From JBFLVU01 sp964589625 (GTDB lineage Bacteria > Acidobacteriota > UBA4820 > DSQY01), in assembly GCA_964589625.1 (NCBI GenBank), contig CAZPSH010000001.1, positions 62,001 to 126,000 on the forward strand: 64,000 nt of DNA. The letters are read 5' to 3'. The notes under the pieces were generated by a model that saw nothing but the letters and a program-made list of their open reading frames with translations, did not search any database and was not told the origin of the DNA. Positions within the stretch are counted from its first letter, which is position 1; every line of letters starts with the position of its first letter. This document shows positions 43,439-52,735 of the stretch, piece after piece. The position numbers and the translations under genes are program-made.

Positions 43439-44268
43439 ACGACCTCGAAAAGTGGCCTCTCTTTGAGGTAAGGGGAGTGACCTTCGCCTACCCCGGCCGC
43501 CCGCCGAGCCTGGAGGAGGTCTCCTTCACCGTGGGGAAGGGTGAGCGGGTGGCCCTTCTGGGCGCAAACGGGTCGGGCAAGACCACGCTCCTCCTCCTGC
43601 TCGACGGGCTCTACTTCCCCAACAAGGGCCGGGTCTATTTCGAAGGGGATCCCATCGAGGCCCAAACGCTGGAAGGGAAAGAGGCGGGGCGCGCCTTCCG
43701 GAGGCGAGTGGGCCTCCTCTTCCAGAACCCGGACGCCCAGCTCTTCAGCCCTTCGGTGGCGGATGAACTGTCCTTCGCCCCGAGACAGCTGGGCCTCCCG
43801 GCCGAAGAGGCCGCGGATCGGGTGGAGTCCGTCTTGACATTGATGGAGATCTCGAATCTGCGGGACCGCCCGCCCCAGAGCCTCAGCGCCGGAGAGAAGA
43901 AGCGCGTGGCCCTGGCTTCCCTCCTCACGGCGGGTCCCTCGGTGCTCCTTCTGGATGAGCCCACGGCGGGGCTCGACCCGCGAAGCCAGTCACGCCTTCT
44001 CGATATCCTGGAACACCTTCACGAGGCGGGCCTCACCCTGGTCACGGCCACCCACGAGCTTCTCCTGTTGCCGCACCTTGCGGACAGGGCCGTAGTCTTG
44101 TCTCCGGACCACCGACTCGTCGCCGACGCCGCGGCGGAGGCGGTCCTGGCGGACCTCCCCCTGTTGGATAGCGCCAATTTGATCCACGTCCACTCGCACC
44201 GCCACGGGAACGTTCTCCACCGCCACCCCCATCTCCACTGGGCCGGCCATCACCACGGGGAGCATTGA
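43435..44268 (+). CDS. cbiO: CbiO-type ECF ATPase with histidine-rich tail
   Basis: 277 residues. Walker A LGANGSGKT (42-50), Q-loop LLFQNPDAQLFSPSV (the PDAQ form of ECF ATPases), signature LSAGEKKRVALAS and Walker B VLLLDEPTAGLDP are complete. The last 27 residues contain 12 histidines in HxH and HHH arrangements, probably a metal store or sensor at the cytoplasmic side. It ends the receptor-CbiMN-Q-O operon 46 bases before the tRNA promoter. Confidence 0.93.
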   Translation: MNDLEKWPLFEVRGVTFAYPGRPPSLEEVSFTVGKGERVALLGANGSGKTTLLLLLDGLYFPNKGRVYFEGDPIEAQTLEGKEAGRAFRRRVGLLFQNPDAQLFSPSVADELSFAPRQLGLPAEEAADRVESVLTLMEISNLRDRPPQSLSAGEKKRVALASLLTAGPSVLLLDEPTAGLDPRSQSRLLDILEHLHEAGLTLVTATHELLLLPHLADRAVVLSPDHRLVADAAAEAVLADLPLLDSANLIHVHSHRHGNVLHRHPHLHWAGHHHGEH

Positions 44269-44313
44269 GAGCGAACCGCGTCCCTCGGGAGGCCGCAAGA
44301 GGGGTTCCCCAAC

Positions 44314-44342
44314 TTGACCTACCCGTCTGGATTCGCTATAAT
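44314..44342 (+). promoter_or_regulatory. tRNA-Ala promoter
   Basis: TTGACC and a consensus TATAAT are separated by exactly 17 bases and stand 13 bases before the mature tRNA. Confidence 0.75.
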
Positions 44343-44354
44343 TGTCCGTCTGGT

Positions 44355-44430
44355 GGGGCTATGGCGCAGCTGGGAGCGCGCTTGAATGGCATTCAAGAGG
44401 TCGGGGGTTCGATCCCCCCTAGCTCCACCA
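44355..44430 (+). tRNA. tRNA-Ala (anticodon GGC)
   Basis: 76 bases with a seven-base acceptor stem GGGGCTA / TAGCTCC, encoded CCA, D-arm GCGC-AGCTGGGA-GCGC, anticodon arm CTTGA-ATGGCAT-TCAAG and T-arm CGGGGGTTCGATCCCCC. GGC decodes GCC. Confidence 0.97.
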
Positions 44431-44466
44431 AAAAAATCTCCCGCCCTTGTGTGACGGGCGATCCGG

Positions 44467-44493
44467 CGCCGGAGAGAGATCTCCGGCGTTTTT
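44467..44493 (+). terminator. rho-independent terminator of tRNA-Ala
   Basis: Perfect nine-base stem CGCCGGAGA / TCTCCGGCG with a GAGA loop and five T, 36 bases after the CCA end. Confidence 0.88.
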
Positions 44494-44560
44494 CATAGAA
44501 AAAGGATGGTCCGTGGGTCGCCGCGCGGCACGCGGCGGATCTTGAGGGAGGCGGACGGGA

Positions 44561-46222
44561 GTGGGCGTTCGATGGGTCGCGCAATCGGGGATGGAGGGCC
44601 GCCGGGCCGAGATCGCGCTCCGGTTCGGACTCTCCCGAACGGCCGCGCTTCTCCTGGCCGTTCGCTTCCCTGACGACGAGGGGCTCGCCGAGTACCTGGA
44701 CCCCTCTCGGGTCGAGTGGCCCGACCCCCTGCGCATCCCCGACTTGAAGGAAGCGGCGGACCGCGTCGCCCGCGCCGTTAAGGCGGGCGAGAAAATCTTC
44801 GTCCACGGGGACTACGACGTGGACGGGCTCATGGGGGCCGCGGTCCTCGTAGGTGCGCTCAGAACCCTGGGGGCCTCTCCCGACGTGTACATCCCGTCGC
44901 GCTTCGAGGGGGGATACGGGCTCTCCGAGGCCAGCGTGGCCGCGGCCCTCGCGGCGGCGTCATCCCTGGTTCTCACGACGGATTGCGGCACGAACGCAAG
45001 GGAGGCGGGCGCCGATCTGGAGAGGCGCGGGGTGGACCTCGTCGTAACGGACCACCACGTGCCCGCCGCGGGCCAGCAGCCTCCCGGGTTGATCGTCAAT
45101 CCCCACATGGAGCCGGACCACGCCGATAGGGCCCTCTGCGGAACCCTCGTGGCGCTCCAACTCGTCCGCCGCATAGGGGACATCTTGGGGCGCCCCCTGA
45201 ACCTGGAGCCCTTCGTGCGGCTCGGCGCCATCGCCACCGTTGCGGACGTCAGCCCCTTGACGCCCCTCAACCGACGCGTCTGCCGGGAAGGATTCGCGGC
45301 CCTCGCCACGACGCCCAATCTGGCCCTGGCGAGGATGTTCAAAGCCGCCGGCGCCGACGGCCGGATCATGGGCCACCACATCGCCTTCCACATCGCGCCG
45401 CGGTTCAATGCCGCCGGGCGCATCGAGGATGCCCGCCTCGTGCTCGACCTGCTCCTGGAGAGGGACCCCGCCCGGGCCGCGGCCCTGTCTGGCCGCCTCG
45501 AGGGCCTCAACCGGAGGAGGCGGGCCCTGCAGGCCGCCGCCTACGACGACGCCTCGGCGAGGGTCCGGGAGGCCGCCGAGGGTCCCGTCCTCTTCGTGGC
45601 GTCGGGACGCTGGCACCGGGGTGTCCTGGGGCCCGTGGCGGCCCGTCTCGCAGAGTCCTTCCGGAAGAGCGCCTTCGTCGTGTCCGTGGAAGGGGGAATC
45701 GGAACCGGTTCCGCCCGCTCGTGGGGGGGCGAAAACGTCGTGGCGCTGCTCGATCGCTGCTCGGATCTGCTTCTTCGGTACGGGGGGCACGGGGGCGCGG
45801 CGGGGTTCAGCGTCGAGGCGGACAAAATCGCCGACTTGGAGGAGAGGGTTCAGGCGGAGGCCGCCGAAAGACCGCTCGAAGCATCCGCGCCGTGCATGTA
45901 TGTTCCGATCCATCCCGAGGACATCCCGGCGCTATGGGACGCGTGGGAGGTCATGGACCCCTTCGGCCCGCTCAACGACGAGCCCACGGTGGGAATCGAG
46001 GGGCTGTACGCCAAGGGGTGCCGCGTGCTCAACGGAAAGCACCTCATGTGGGAGGCGGAAGCGACGGGCGGCGGGCGGCTCACGGTGATCGCCTGGGACG
46101 GGTTGAACCGGGGCCTGAGTCCTTCCTCCCTGACGCCCTCGGCGCTCGTCATCGGAAAACCCGCGCCCGAACAGAGGCCCGTGACGCTTCCCTTCTACCT
46201 GAACCTGCTCGATATCTGCTGA
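44561..46222 (+). CDS. recJ: single-stranded-DNA-specific exonuclease RecJ
   Basis: 553 residues from a GTG with GGGAGG upstream. DHH phosphoesterase motifs: DYDVDG at 84-89, TDCGTN near 140-145, DHH at 164-166, and the GRIED and GGHGGAAGFS motifs of the DHHA1 half. The 5'-3' exonuclease acts in recombination and mismatch repair. The C-terminal OB-like domain is present (YVPIHPEDIPALWDA onward), giving the usual bacterial length. Confidence 0.94.
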   Translation: MGVRWVAQSGMEGRRAEIALRFGLSRTAALLLAVRFPDDEGLAEYLDPSRVEWPDPLRIPDLKEAADRVARAVKAGEKIFVHGDYDVDGLMGAAVLVGALRTLGASPDVYIPSRFEGGYGLSEASVAAALAAASSLVLTTDCGTNAREAGADLERRGVDLVVTDHHVPAAGQQPPGLIVNPHMEPDHADRALCGTLVALQLVRRIGDILGRPLNLEPFVRLGAIATVADVSPLTPLNRRVCREGFAALATTPNLALARMFKAAGADGRIMGHHIAFHIAPRFNAAGRIEDARLVLDLLLERDPARAAALSGRLEGLNRRRRALQAAAYDDASARVREAAEGPVLFVASGRWHRGVLGPVAARLAESFRKSAFVVSVEGGIGTGSARSWGGENVVALLDRCSDLLLRYGGHGGAAGFSVEADKIADLEERVQAEAAERPLEASAPCMYVPIHPEDIPALWDAWEVMDPFGPLNDEPTVGIEGLYAKGCRVLNGKHLMWEAEATGGGRLTVIAWDGLNRGLSPSSLTPSALVIGKPAPEQRPVTLPFYLNLLDIC

Positions 46223-46248
46223 CGGGGGTGGCGTGCCCCACTTCCCGC

Positions 46249-46268
46249 AGGGGCCGAAGGAGGCCCCT
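46249..46268 (+). terminator. possible terminator hairpin after recJ
   Basis: Seven-base stem AGGGGCC / GGCCCCT with a six-base loop, 27 bases after the stop. The T tract is weak (TCCT), so termination is uncertain. Confidence 0.35.
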
Positions 46269-46324
46269 TCCTACGCGCGGAGGCCATGGGGTAGACTCCA
46301 CGCCTGTCTACGAGAGGAACGAAC

Positions 46325-49051
46325 ATGCCGAAATGGGTCTTTTTCTTCGGGAACGGGAAGGCGGAGGGTCACGGGAAGCAGAAGGAGCTTCTCGGCGGCA
46401 AGGGGGCCGGGCTTGCGGAGATGACGAACCTTGGCATCCCGGTCCCTCCGGGTTTCACCATCACGACCGAGGTGTGCACCTATTTCTACGCCAACGGCCG
46501 CACCTACCCGGCCGACCTTCGGGCGCAGGTGGAGGAGGCCCTTGCCGGCGTCGAGGGCATCATGGGGCGGACCTTCGGGGATCCGGCCAACCCGTTGCTG
46601 TTTTCGGTCCGCTCGGGGGCCCGGGCCAGCATGCCGGGCATGATGGACACGGTCCTCAACCTCGGCCTCAACGACGCCACGGTGGAGGGCCTGGCGACTC
46701 GGACGGGCAACCCCCGTTTCGCCTGGGACTCCTATCGCCGCTTCGTGGCCATGTACGGAGACGTGGTCCTCGGGCTCAAACCGGTGGACAAGAAGGAGGA
46801 GGATCCCTTCGAGGTGATCCTCGAGAAGGTCAAGCACGAGGCCGGCGCCCGGTTTGACACGGACCTCGGCGCAGAAGACCTCCGGCGCCTCGTAACCCTT
46901 TTCAAGGACGAGATCAAGGCGCGGGTGGGCGTCGATTTCCCGGAGGACCCGAGGGAACAGCTGTGGGGCGCCATCGGAGCCGTCTTCGGCTCGTGGATGA
47001 ATGACCGCGCCATCGCGTACCGCAAGCTGTACGACATCCCCGGGGACTGGGGCACGGCCGTCAACGTCCAGACCATGGTCTTCGGCAACCTGGGAGACAC
47101 ATCGGGCACGGGCGTGGGTTTCACGCGGGATCCGGCCTTGGGCGAGAACCGGATGTACGGCGAGTTCCTCATGAACGCGCAGGGCGAGGACGTGGTGGCG
47201 GGCATCCGCACACCCAGGCCCATCGCGGAGCTCGGACAGGTTCTCCCCCAGGCCTACGAGCAGCTCGTGGGCATCCGGAACACCATCGAAAGGCACTTCC
47301 GGGATATGCAGGACTTCGAGTTCACCATCGAGGAGGGGCGGCTCTGGATGCTGCAAACCCGCACGGGAAAGCGCCACCCCTTCGCGGCGGCCCGGATGGC
47401 GGTGGACATGGAGGCCGAGGGCCTTATCTCGGAGAAGGAGGCTGTTCTCAGGCCCGAGGCCGACGGCATCGCCGCCTTTCTGTCGCCCATCTTCGACGCA
47501 GGCGCCAAGCTCCAAGCCGTTCGGGAGAAGCGCATCGTGGCCAAGGGACTCCCTGCGGGGCCGGGTGGCGCCTCGGGCCGGGTCGTGTTCAACGCCGTGG
47601 ACGCGGAGGCGTGGGCCAAGCGGGGCGAGAAGGTCCTCCTGGTCCGCAAGTTCACGAGCCCCGAGGACATCCGCGGCATGAACGCCGCCCAGGGGATCCT
47701 TACGGCCATGGGCGGAATGACCTCCCACGCGGCCCTGGTGGCCCGCCAGATGGGGAAGGTCTGCATCGTCGGGTGCGGAGCCCTCGACATCGACTATGCC
47801 AAAGGGGAAATGCAGGTAGGGGATAGCGTCATCCGAGAGGGGGACTGGCTCTCCATTGACGGATTCACCGCCGAAGTGATCCTCGGCCAGCTTCCCACCC
47901 GCCCAAGCGAGGTCCTCCAGGTCATTTCCGGGGAGCTGAAGCCGGAGGAGAGCCGCAACTTCCAGCAATTCGACAAGCTCATGTCCTGGGCCGACAAGTA
48001 CCGGCGCCTCGAGGTCTGGACCAACGCCGACACGCCCGGCCAAGCCGCGACGGCCGTCAAGCTGGGGGCCCAGGGAATCGGGCTGTGCCGGACCGAACAC
48101 ATGTTCTTCGAAGGAGACCGGATCCACTACGTGCGCAGGATGATCCTCTCGGAATCCAAGGAGGACCGCGAGAAGGCCCTGGCCCACCTCTTCCCCATGC
48201 AGAAGGAGGACTTCGTCGGGATTTTCAAGACCATGAACGGCCGGCCCGTCACGGTGCGCCTCCTGGATCCTCCTCTGCACGAATTCCTTCCTTCCAGAGA
48301 GGCACTTAAGCCTGAAGTCTTCGCGCATAAGGTGAAGGCTGTCGCCGACGAATTACGCGTCTCCCCCGAGGAAATCGAGGATCGGATCGAGGGCCTGCAC
48401 GAAAACAACCCCATGCTCGGCCACCGCGGGTGCCGGCTGGGAGTGACCTATCCCGAGATCTACGAGATGCAGATCCGGGCCATCCTTGAAGCCGCCTGCG
48501 AGGTCGCCCGGGAGGGCCTGCCCGTCCGGCCCGAGGTAATGATCCCCATCGTAGCCACGGCCGAAGAGATGCGGATCTTCGAGGGAATGACCCGGCGGAT
48601 CGCCAAAGAGGTCTTTAAAAAGACGGGCGTCAAGGTGGCTTACCTCGTGGGCACCATGATCGAGCTTCCCCGGGCCTGCGTGGTGGCCAGCGCCATCGCC
48701 AAGCACGCCGAGTTTTTCTCCTTCGGAACCAACGACCTCACCCAGACGGCCTGCGGGATCTCCCGGGACGACGTGCGGGGGTTCCTCGGCGAATACGTGG
48801 AGCAGGAGATCTACCCTGTGGACCCCTTCCAGCGCATCGACCGGGAGGGAGTGGGCGAACTCATGAAGATCGCCGTGAAGGGAGGGCGCCGGAGCCGGCG
48901 CAAACTGCAGATCGGGATCTGCGGCGAGCACGGGGGCGAGCCGAACTCCGTCGAGTTCTGCCACGCCATCGGCCTCAATTACGTCTCCTGCTCACCCTTC
49001 CGCGTCCCCGTGGCGCGCCTCGCGGCCGCCCAGGCGGCGCTCAAGGAATAG
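46325..49051 (+). CDS. ppdK: pyruvate, phosphate dikinase
   Basis: 908 residues. The N-terminal ATP-grasp domain (GGKGAGLAEM, VRSGARASMPGMMDT), the central phosphohistidine domain with the catalytic His in GGMTSHAALVARQMGK, and the C-terminal PEP/pyruvate barrel with GTNDLTQT and the Cys in GICGEHGG are all present. It interconverts pyruvate + ATP + Pi with PEP + AMP + PPi and may serve glycolysis or gluconeogenesis. GAGAGGA precedes the ATG. It is likely a separate transcription unit between recJ and the aldehyde dehydrogenase. Confidence 0.97.
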   Translation: MPKWVFFFGNGKAEGHGKQKELLGGKGAGLAEMTNLGIPVPPGFTITTEVCTYFYANGRTYPADLRAQVEEALAGVEGIMGRTFGDPANPLLFSVRSGARASMPGMMDTVLNLGLNDATVEGLATRTGNPRFAWDSYRRFVAMYGDVVLGLKPVDKKEEDPFEVILEKVKHEAGARFDTDLGAEDLRRLVTLFKDEIKARVGVDFPEDPREQLWGAIGAVFGSWMNDRAIAYRKLYDIPGDWGTAVNVQTMVFGNLGDTSGTGVGFTRDPALGENRMYGEFLMNAQGEDVVAGIRTPRPIAELGQVLPQAYEQLVGIRNTIERHFRDMQDFEFTIEEGRLWMLQTRTGKRHPFAAARMAVDMEAEGLISEKEAVLRPEADGIAAFLSPIFDAGAKLQAVREKRIVAKGLPAGPGGASGRVVFNAVDAEAWAKRGEKVLLVRKFTSPEDIRGMNAAQGILTAMGGMTSHAALVARQMGKVCIVGCGALDIDYAKGEMQVGDSVIREGDWLSIDGFTAEVILGQLPTRPSEVLQVISGELKPEESRNFQQFDKLMSWADKYRRLEVWTNADTPGQAATAVKLGAQGIGLCRTEHMFFEGDRIHYVRRMILSESKEDREKALAHLFPMQKEDFVGIFKTMNGRPVTVRLLDPPLHEFLPSREALKPEVFAHKVKAVADELRVSPEEIEDRIEGLHENNPMLGHRGCRLGVTYPEIYEMQIRAILEAACEVAREGLPVRPEVMIPIVATAEEMRIFEGMTRRIAKEVFKKTGVKVAYLVGTMIELPRACVVASAIAKHAEFFSFGTNDLTQTACGISRDDVRGFLGEYVEQEIYPVDPFQRIDREGVGELMKIAVKGGRRSRRKLQIGICGEHGGEPNSVEFCHAIGLNYVSCSPFRVPVARLAAAQAALKE

Positions 49052-49108
49052 CTGAAGGGCCGGGGTGGCGGGCACCCGCTTTTCAACGCGGTCCATAGGC
49101 TCAGGTCC

Positions 49109-49140
49109 GCGAGGATCCCTCCGAAAGGGGGGATTCTCGC
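49109..49140 (+). terminator. 14-pair GAAA-tetraloop hairpin after ppdK
   Basis: Arms from GCGAGGATCCCTCC to GGGGGGATTCTCGC pair along all 14 positions (two G-U wobbles) around a GAAA tetraloop. It lies 57 bases after the ppdK stop and is followed by TTG only, so it may terminate poorly or protect the 3' end. Confidence 0.55.
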
Positions 49141-49189
49141 TTGAAGGCGTCTCCGCTATCATGGACCGAAGCGCGAGAGGGGGGCGGGG

Positions 49190-50767
49190 ATGGGCGAGCA
49201 CGAACCGAACGCCACACCGTGCGTGAATCCGGCCACGGGTGAAGTCTTCGCGCGGTCCCCCCTGCACTCCCTTGCGGATCTAACGTCCGCCATGGGGGCG
49301 GCCCGCCGCGCCCAACCCGGCTGGGCGGCGCTTTCGCCCAAGGAGAGGGCGCGGCGTATCCTTCCCCTCCGGGATCACCTCGTCTCCCACGCCGACGACC
49401 TCGCCCTCGTCGTCTCGCGAGACAACGGCAAAACCCTCACGGACGCCCTGGCCACGGAGATCCTGCCCGCCGCCATCTCGGTGACCTACTATGCCCGAAT
49501 GGCGCACCGGTTCCTCCGGCCTCGGAAGGCCAGCGCGGCCACGTGGCTCCTCGCCAACAAGCGTTCCGTCGTCCAGAGGGTGCCCTGGGGCGTGGTGGGC
49601 ATCATCTCTCCGTGGAACTACCCCTTTGGCATTCCCTTCCACGAGGTGGTCATGGCCCTCCTGGCGGGGAACGCCGTCCTATTGAAGACAGCCTCCGAAA
49701 CCCAGGCCGTAGGTCTGGCGCTGGCGGACGTCATCCGATCCGCCGATCTCCCGGACGGCCTCTTTTCTTTCCTCAACCTGCCCGGGCGCGTGGCGGGCCC
49801 CGCCTTCCTCGAGGCGGGCGTGGACAAGCTCTTCTTCACCGGTAGCGTGCCCGTGGGCAAGGCGCTCATGGCCAAGGCCGCGGAAACCCTGACGCCCCTA
49901 TCCCTGGAATTGGGCGGAAACGACCCCATGCTCGTTTGCGAGGATGCCGACGTGGATCGGGCCGCCGCCGGAGCCCTCTGGGCGGGGTTCCAGAACGCCG
50001 GGCAGTCGTGCGGGGGCGTGGAGAGGATCTACGTCCACGAGAGGGTGTACGAGCGCTTCCTGAGGGCCCTCAAGGAGCGCGTGGAGGCGCTCCGCGTGGG
50101 TCCGGGCACTGCTTTCGAGAACGACATGGGCGCCATGACGACGGCCAAACAGCTGGAGACCGTCCGAGAGCACGTGCGGGACGCCCTGGCCAAGGGGGCC
50201 GTTCTGCACGCTCGAGCCAGCGCCCCCGAAGGCGGCCCCGGTCTTTTTCATGCCGCCGTCGTCCTCGCCGAGGTCAACCACGACATGGTCACCATGCGGG
50301 AGGAGACCTTCGGACCGGTGGTGGGCGTCATGAAGGTGAAGGACATGGAGGAGGCCGTGGCCTTCGCCAACGACTCCACCTTGGGTCTTACGGCTTCGGT
50401 CTGGAGCCGGAACCGCAAGAAAGCCAAGGCGCTTGCGTCGCGCCTGCAGGCGGGCGCCGTCACGATCAACGACCATCTCATGAGCCACGGCCTGCCGGAA
50501 ACGCCCTGGGGAGGCTTCAAGCAGTCGAGTCTGGGCCGGACCCACGGCCAAATCGGCTTCGACGAGATGACTCAGCCCCGGGTCGTGGTGGACGACATCC
50601 TCGGCTTCGCCGCCAGGGACCTCTGGTGGCACCCCCACGGCCGGGAGGTCTACGAAGGGCTCACGGGGCTCGTCCTGGGCCTCTACGCCCGCTCCCTCGG
50701 CACGCGCCTGGGCGGTTGGCTCAAGGCGCTGAGGATCCTTCCCCGCATGTTCCGTCGAAGCGGCTGA
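49190..50767 (+). CDS. aldehyde dehydrogenase with C-terminal extension
   Basis: 525 residues. NAD-dependent aldehyde dehydrogenase fold with PWNYP (141-145), Lys166, the catalytic Glu240 in LELGGNDP and Cys274 in GQSCGG. The substrate is not clear. About 60 residues follow the usual end (after LGRTHGQIGF), with LWWHPHG and a helical, basic segment VLGLYARSLGTRLGGWLKALRI that could associate with the membrane. The gene is isolated, with its own terminator downstream. Confidence 0.92.
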   Translation: MGEHEPNATPCVNPATGEVFARSPLHSLADLTSAMGAARRAQPGWAALSPKERARRILPLRDHLVSHADDLALVVSRDNGKTLTDALATEILPAAISVTYYARMAHRFLRPRKASAATWLLANKRSVVQRVPWGVVGIISPWNYPFGIPFHEVVMALLAGNAVLLKTASETQAVGLALADVIRSADLPDGLFSFLNLPGRVAGPAFLEAGVDKLFFTGSVPVGKALMAKAAETLTPLSLELGGNDPMLVCEDADVDRAAAGALWAGFQNAGQSCGGVERIYVHERVYERFLRALKERVEALRVGPGTAFENDMGAMTTAKQLETVREHVRDALAKGAVLHARASAPEGGPGLFHAAVVLAEVNHDMVTMREETFGPVVGVMKVKDMEEAVAFANDSTLGLTASVWSRNRKKAKALASRLQAGAVTINDHLMSHGLPETPWGGFKQSSLGRTHGQIGFDEMTQPRVVVDDILGFAARDLWWHPHGREVYEGLTGLVLGLYARSLGTRLGGWLKALRILPRMFRRSG

Positions 50768-50788
50768 ACCACGGCGGATGGTCCATGA

Positions 50789-50830
50789 AACAAGACGCGG
50801 AGGCCCCCCATGGGGCCCTCCGCGCTTGTT
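50789..50830. terminator. bidirectional terminator between convergent genes
   Basis: Long hairpin whose arms read AACAAG-CGCGGAGG-CCCC and GGGG-CCTCCGCG-CTTGTT with a small internal mismatch and a CAT loop. A-rich and T-rich edges make it usable on both strands, after the aldehyde dehydrogenase (plus) and the DUF4388 gene (minus). Confidence 0.7.
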
Positions 50831-50983
50831 CACAGATTCCGCCCGCGGGCGGACGCGCGCCGTTTCGACATGGGATACCCCCTCCTCACGTTCAGACCGG
50901 GCAAACCAATGGGATGTCCGGGGCAGTTTAGGACGCTCCTTCTGGCATTTCAAGGGCATCGCTGGGATTCGGAGGAGGTTGCG

Positions 50984-52735
50984 TCAGTCGCCGATTTCTC
51001 GGGGGATGCTTCGCTTGAGGTTCATGATCTGCATTTCGAGGAGGGCCTTCTCCATGGCCAAACCGGCCTGGGCCATGAAGATCTCCATGCCCGTCAGATC
51101 GGGGAGATCCTCGTGCCCCCTTCCGTTGTCGCCGTAGAGGAGGGCGATGACGCGGCCCCGGCTCACCATGGGGATGGCCGCCAGCCGGGACGGCTCGATG
51201 GCGCCGATGGCGGCCGTAAAATCGCGATCCACGGCGGACAGGTCCTCCCGGGCCTTCAGGACCGTGAGGCGATCCGCGACGGCTCCGTCCAGGAAGGAGC
51301 CGGCTCCCGAGGGGATCTTCAATCGGCGCACCTTGGCCATCATAAGTTCGGGGTCTCCCGTCTCGCCGAAGCCTCCGAGGCCGATATAGGCCTCCCGGCG
51401 GACCAGGAAGAGGATGGCGCGGTCGAAGTACTCCGCCGCGAGACGAAGGACCAGGAGCGAGATCTCGCTGGACTCCTTAGGGCTGGCCAGTTCGCCCATG
51501 AGGCCCTTGAGGAGGGAGAGCTGGTCCCGGATGCGGTCCCCGGGGGCTGGCGACTCGGCGCCCAGGTCGTGGAGGAAGGAAACCACCTCCTCCTCTACGG
51601 GGGGGACGAGCCGGTCCACCTCCTCGCAAAACGTTCTGGCGAAGGCCTCGATGGACTTCTCGAACTCGTCCACGCGCAGGCGCGCGAGCCCCGGCTTTTC
51701 GAGGATGGCGGCGGCCCCTTGACGCCGGGCCATCCCCAGGAGCGCGTCGTCGCTCAGGTCGGTCATCAAGAGGACCTTCACTTGGGGGAAGCTCTGGACC
51801 GATTCCTGAAGGACTTCGAGGCCACCCAGGTAGCCTTCGCGGGTCCGCGTGGACATGAGCAGGTCCACCAGGGAGAGGAAGGGGCGCCGGTCCGCAAGGA
51901 GCCGCTTGCACGCCGCCACATAGTCGTCGAAGTTCGCCACGGTCACCGCGTCCTCGAAGTGCTCGATGAGGCGCTTCTTGAGGAGGTGGCGGAAGGTGGA
52001 CTCGTCCGCGCACAAAAGGATCGTGAGGCGGTTTCGAGGCGGGGAAACCCGAAGGGTCCGCGGCGGTGCGGGCGCGTCCGGGCCCGCCTGGGTTGCCGGG
52101 ATATCGGGCTCCTTGCGGGGGGGCGCAGGCGGCTGGGCCTTGGCGCGCGGGGGGGCGGGCGGCAGGACCTCGGGCACGGAAACCTCCTCGGGTTGAGGAG
52201 GGGGAGCCGGACGGGGGGAAGACGCCATGTCGGCCAGGGCCGTGTCGGCCAGAGTCTGGGTCAGGAGCACTTGGGGAGAGAGGGCCTTGGCCAACGGGCA
52301 GAAGGGCGGGAAGGCCTCGTCCCCCACGAGATCCTCGCTTTCGGTCAGAAAGAAGGCGAATTCCCCCCGGGTCTCCTGGGTGAGGGACTTGAGCCGGCGG
52401 GCCAGCTCCAGCCTCCGGGCCTGCTCCACGAGCTGGGGGTTCACGGCGCCCGTGTCGAGGAGGCGTTGTAGGACGCCCGAAGGATTTCCGGAGGCGCGTC
52501 GGCGGGCGTCGGCGATCTCGCCCGACTCCACAAGACCCGTGGATTCGAAGTAGCCGATGAACTCCCGCTCCTCGAAACCTCCCACGATATCGGCCAGGTT
52601 TCCTTGGTGGAAGTATACGTAAGTGTCACCGAACTTCGGAACCGTCAGCCGAAGGACGCCCGTGCGGCGGGACACGTTGACGATCTGGAGGATGTCCAGG
52701 AGGGAGAGATCTTCCAGACTTCCGCCCAAGCTCAT
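50984..52735 (-). CDS. DUF4388 / response-receiver / GAF-like signalling protein
   Basis: 583 residues. An N-terminal DUF4388 (PATAN-type) domain is seen at about 1-150 (LEDLSLLDILQIVNVSRRTGVLRL). A proline-rich linker (about 170-235) leads to a receiver-like domain with an acidic pocket (ADES), Asp in LSLVDLLM, Thr in LLMTD and Lys in LEKPG. The C-terminal 200 residues resemble a GAF domain (YFDRAILFLVRREAYIGLGGFGE, AAIPMVSRGRVIALLYGDN). No output enzyme is present. Its ATG overlaps the transglutaminase stop. Function is unknown; motility or surface-behaviour signalling is typical of PATAN proteins. Confidence 0.85.
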   Translation of the reverse strand: MSLGGSLEDLSLLDILQIVNVSRRTGVLRLTVPKFGDTYVYFHQGNLADIVGGFEEREFIGYFESTGLVESGEIADARRRASGNPSGVLQRLLDTGAVNPQLVEQARRLELARRLKSLTQETRGEFAFFLTESEDLVGDEAFPPFCPLAKALSPQVLLTQTLADTALADMASSPRPAPPPQPEEVSVPEVLPPAPPRAKAQPPAPPRKEPDIPATQAGPDAPAPPRTLRVSPPRNRLTILLCADESTFRHLLKKRLIEHFEDAVTVANFDDYVAACKRLLADRRPFLSLVDLLMSTRTREGYLGGLEVLQESVQSFPQVKVLLMTDLSDDALLGMARRQGAAAILEKPGLARLRVDEFEKSIEAFARTFCEEVDRLVPPVEEEVVSFLHDLGAESPAPGDRIRDQLSLLKGLMGELASPKESSEISLLVLRLAAEYFDRAILFLVRREAYIGLGGFGETGDPELMMAKVRRLKIPSGAGSFLDGAVADRLTVLKAREDLSAVDRDFTAAIGAIEPSRLAAIPMVSRGRVIALLYGDNGRGHEDLPDLTGMEIFMAQAGLAMEKALLEMQIMNLKRSIPREIGD

